Shown here in pieces: positions 45,362 through 45,578 of a stretch of 45,578 nt of DNA. Both the position numbers and the translations under genes were made by a program. Positions within the stretch are counted from its first letter, which is position 1. Each line of letters starts with the position of its first letter. Under the pieces are notes generated by a model. It was not told where the DNA came from, did no database searches, and saw nothing but the letters and a program-made list of their open reading frames with translations. Source of the stretch: Trueperaceae bacterium (lineage in GTDB: Bacteria > Deinococcota > Deinococci > Deinococcales > Trueperaceae); NCBI GenBank assembly GCA_036381035.1, contig DASVDQ010000114.1, forward strand, positions 1-45,578, written 5' to 3'.

Positions 45362-45578
45362 TCAGCCCCGCGCCACGCTCGCCGCGGCCTCCACGGCCTC
45401 CGCGGCCGCGGACGCGCCGCCCTCCCCGAACAGGTTCACGACGGCCACGGCGAACGCCTCGTCGTCGAAGTGCCTGTAGGCGTGGACGAGGTTGCGCAGG
45501 CGGTAGCGGCGCACCAGGCCCGCCAGCAGCGTCGGCGAGTCCATGGGGTTCAGCTTGCGGCCCGGCTCGGTGACCACG
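45362..45578 (-). CDS. Unidentified protein, C-terminal part (runs off the window)
   Basis: An open frame ends at TGA 45362 and runs to the window edge on the minus strand. A GTG at 45577 could be its start, but the frame may continue beyond the window. The visible 71 residues read as helical: DSPTLLAGLVRRYRLRNLV, then AYRHFDDEAFAVAVVNLFGE and an Ala/Glu-rich tail. I recognise no family. Its composition is more protein-like than the shadow frames. It lies upstream of, and on the same strand as, the orphan antitoxin, separated by the repeat region. Confidence 0.5.
   Translation of the reverse strand, partial: VVTEPGRKLNPMDSPTLLAGLVRRYRLRNLVHAYRHFDDEAFAVAVVNLFGEGGASAAAEAVEAAASVARG

Overview
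This window is very GC-rich DNA with densely packed housekeeping and envelope genes. I read it as a chromosomal segment of a diderm bacterium of the Deinococcota, most likely a Trueperales/Trueperaceae-type lineage. Three things support this: the gene families present; an ExbB/ExbD-driven envelope system; and the way many isolated genes start. At least fifteen start codons are preceded, 4 to 10 bases upstream, by a TANNNT -10 box and no Shine-Dalgarno sequence, the leaderless pattern known from Deinococcus. The assignment is inferred, because no rRNA or marker search was possible.

Layout. 1-4293: the end of hisE, then trpE, trpG, a family 2 glycosyltransferase and trpD. The first ~1.3 kb (hisE and most of trpE) uses codons differently from the rest, which suggests a recombination or assembly joint inside trpE. 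4417-7572: a class A penicillin-binding protein and a P1-family peptidase. 7602-11164 (minus): a secreted PQQ-type sugar dehydrogenase, then an operon of two tandem paralogous membrane proteins and trmH. 11279-14343 (minus): a complete tripartite tricarboxylate transporter, tctCBA. 14822-14908: tRNA-Leu(GAG). 15069-18135: a DinG/XPD-type helicase, an Lrp regulator with a broken acetyltransferase behind it, and ymdB. 18132-20966: PEP carboxylase.

21052-24234 is the most interesting locus: exbB, exbD and a third gene in one operon. The third protein has a TonB-like membrane anchor with the Ser-x3-His motif, a long Pro/Ala linker with exact 15-residue repeats, and a DUF3048 (YerB-like) domain where TonB or TolA would carry its C-terminal domain. 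It looks like a proton-motive-force-driven transducer with an undescribed effector domain. 24304-26064: an ArsR repressor with a textbook promoter and a 32-bp dyad operator, an AHSA1/SRPBCC protein and a phage-type GH19 lysozyme.

26155-32793: a metallophosphoesterase, a four-LysM M23 peptidase, a small unknown gene, argB, a phosphohexomutase, and the tpiA-Xaa-Pro peptidase pair. 32998-37843: lon, with a HAIR-like HspR operator in the lon/argS intergenic region, then argS and a small membrane protein. 37920-40658 (minus): a surface-polysaccharide pair (GT-B-like protein and polysaccharide pyruvyl transferase). 40704-43778: a GlcD/GlcF-type FAD and Fe-S oxidoreductase fusion. 43889-44548: a TRIC/UPF0126 channel. 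44550-45191: a ParS/MbcA-type antitoxin whose RES toxin has been reduced to its two ends. The window closes in an unidentified partial gene.

Together the genes cover tryptophan, histidine and arginine synthesis, central carbon metabolism, cell-wall synthesis and remodelling, protein quality control and translation. No insertion sequence, CRISPR array, prophage or rRNA gene was seen.
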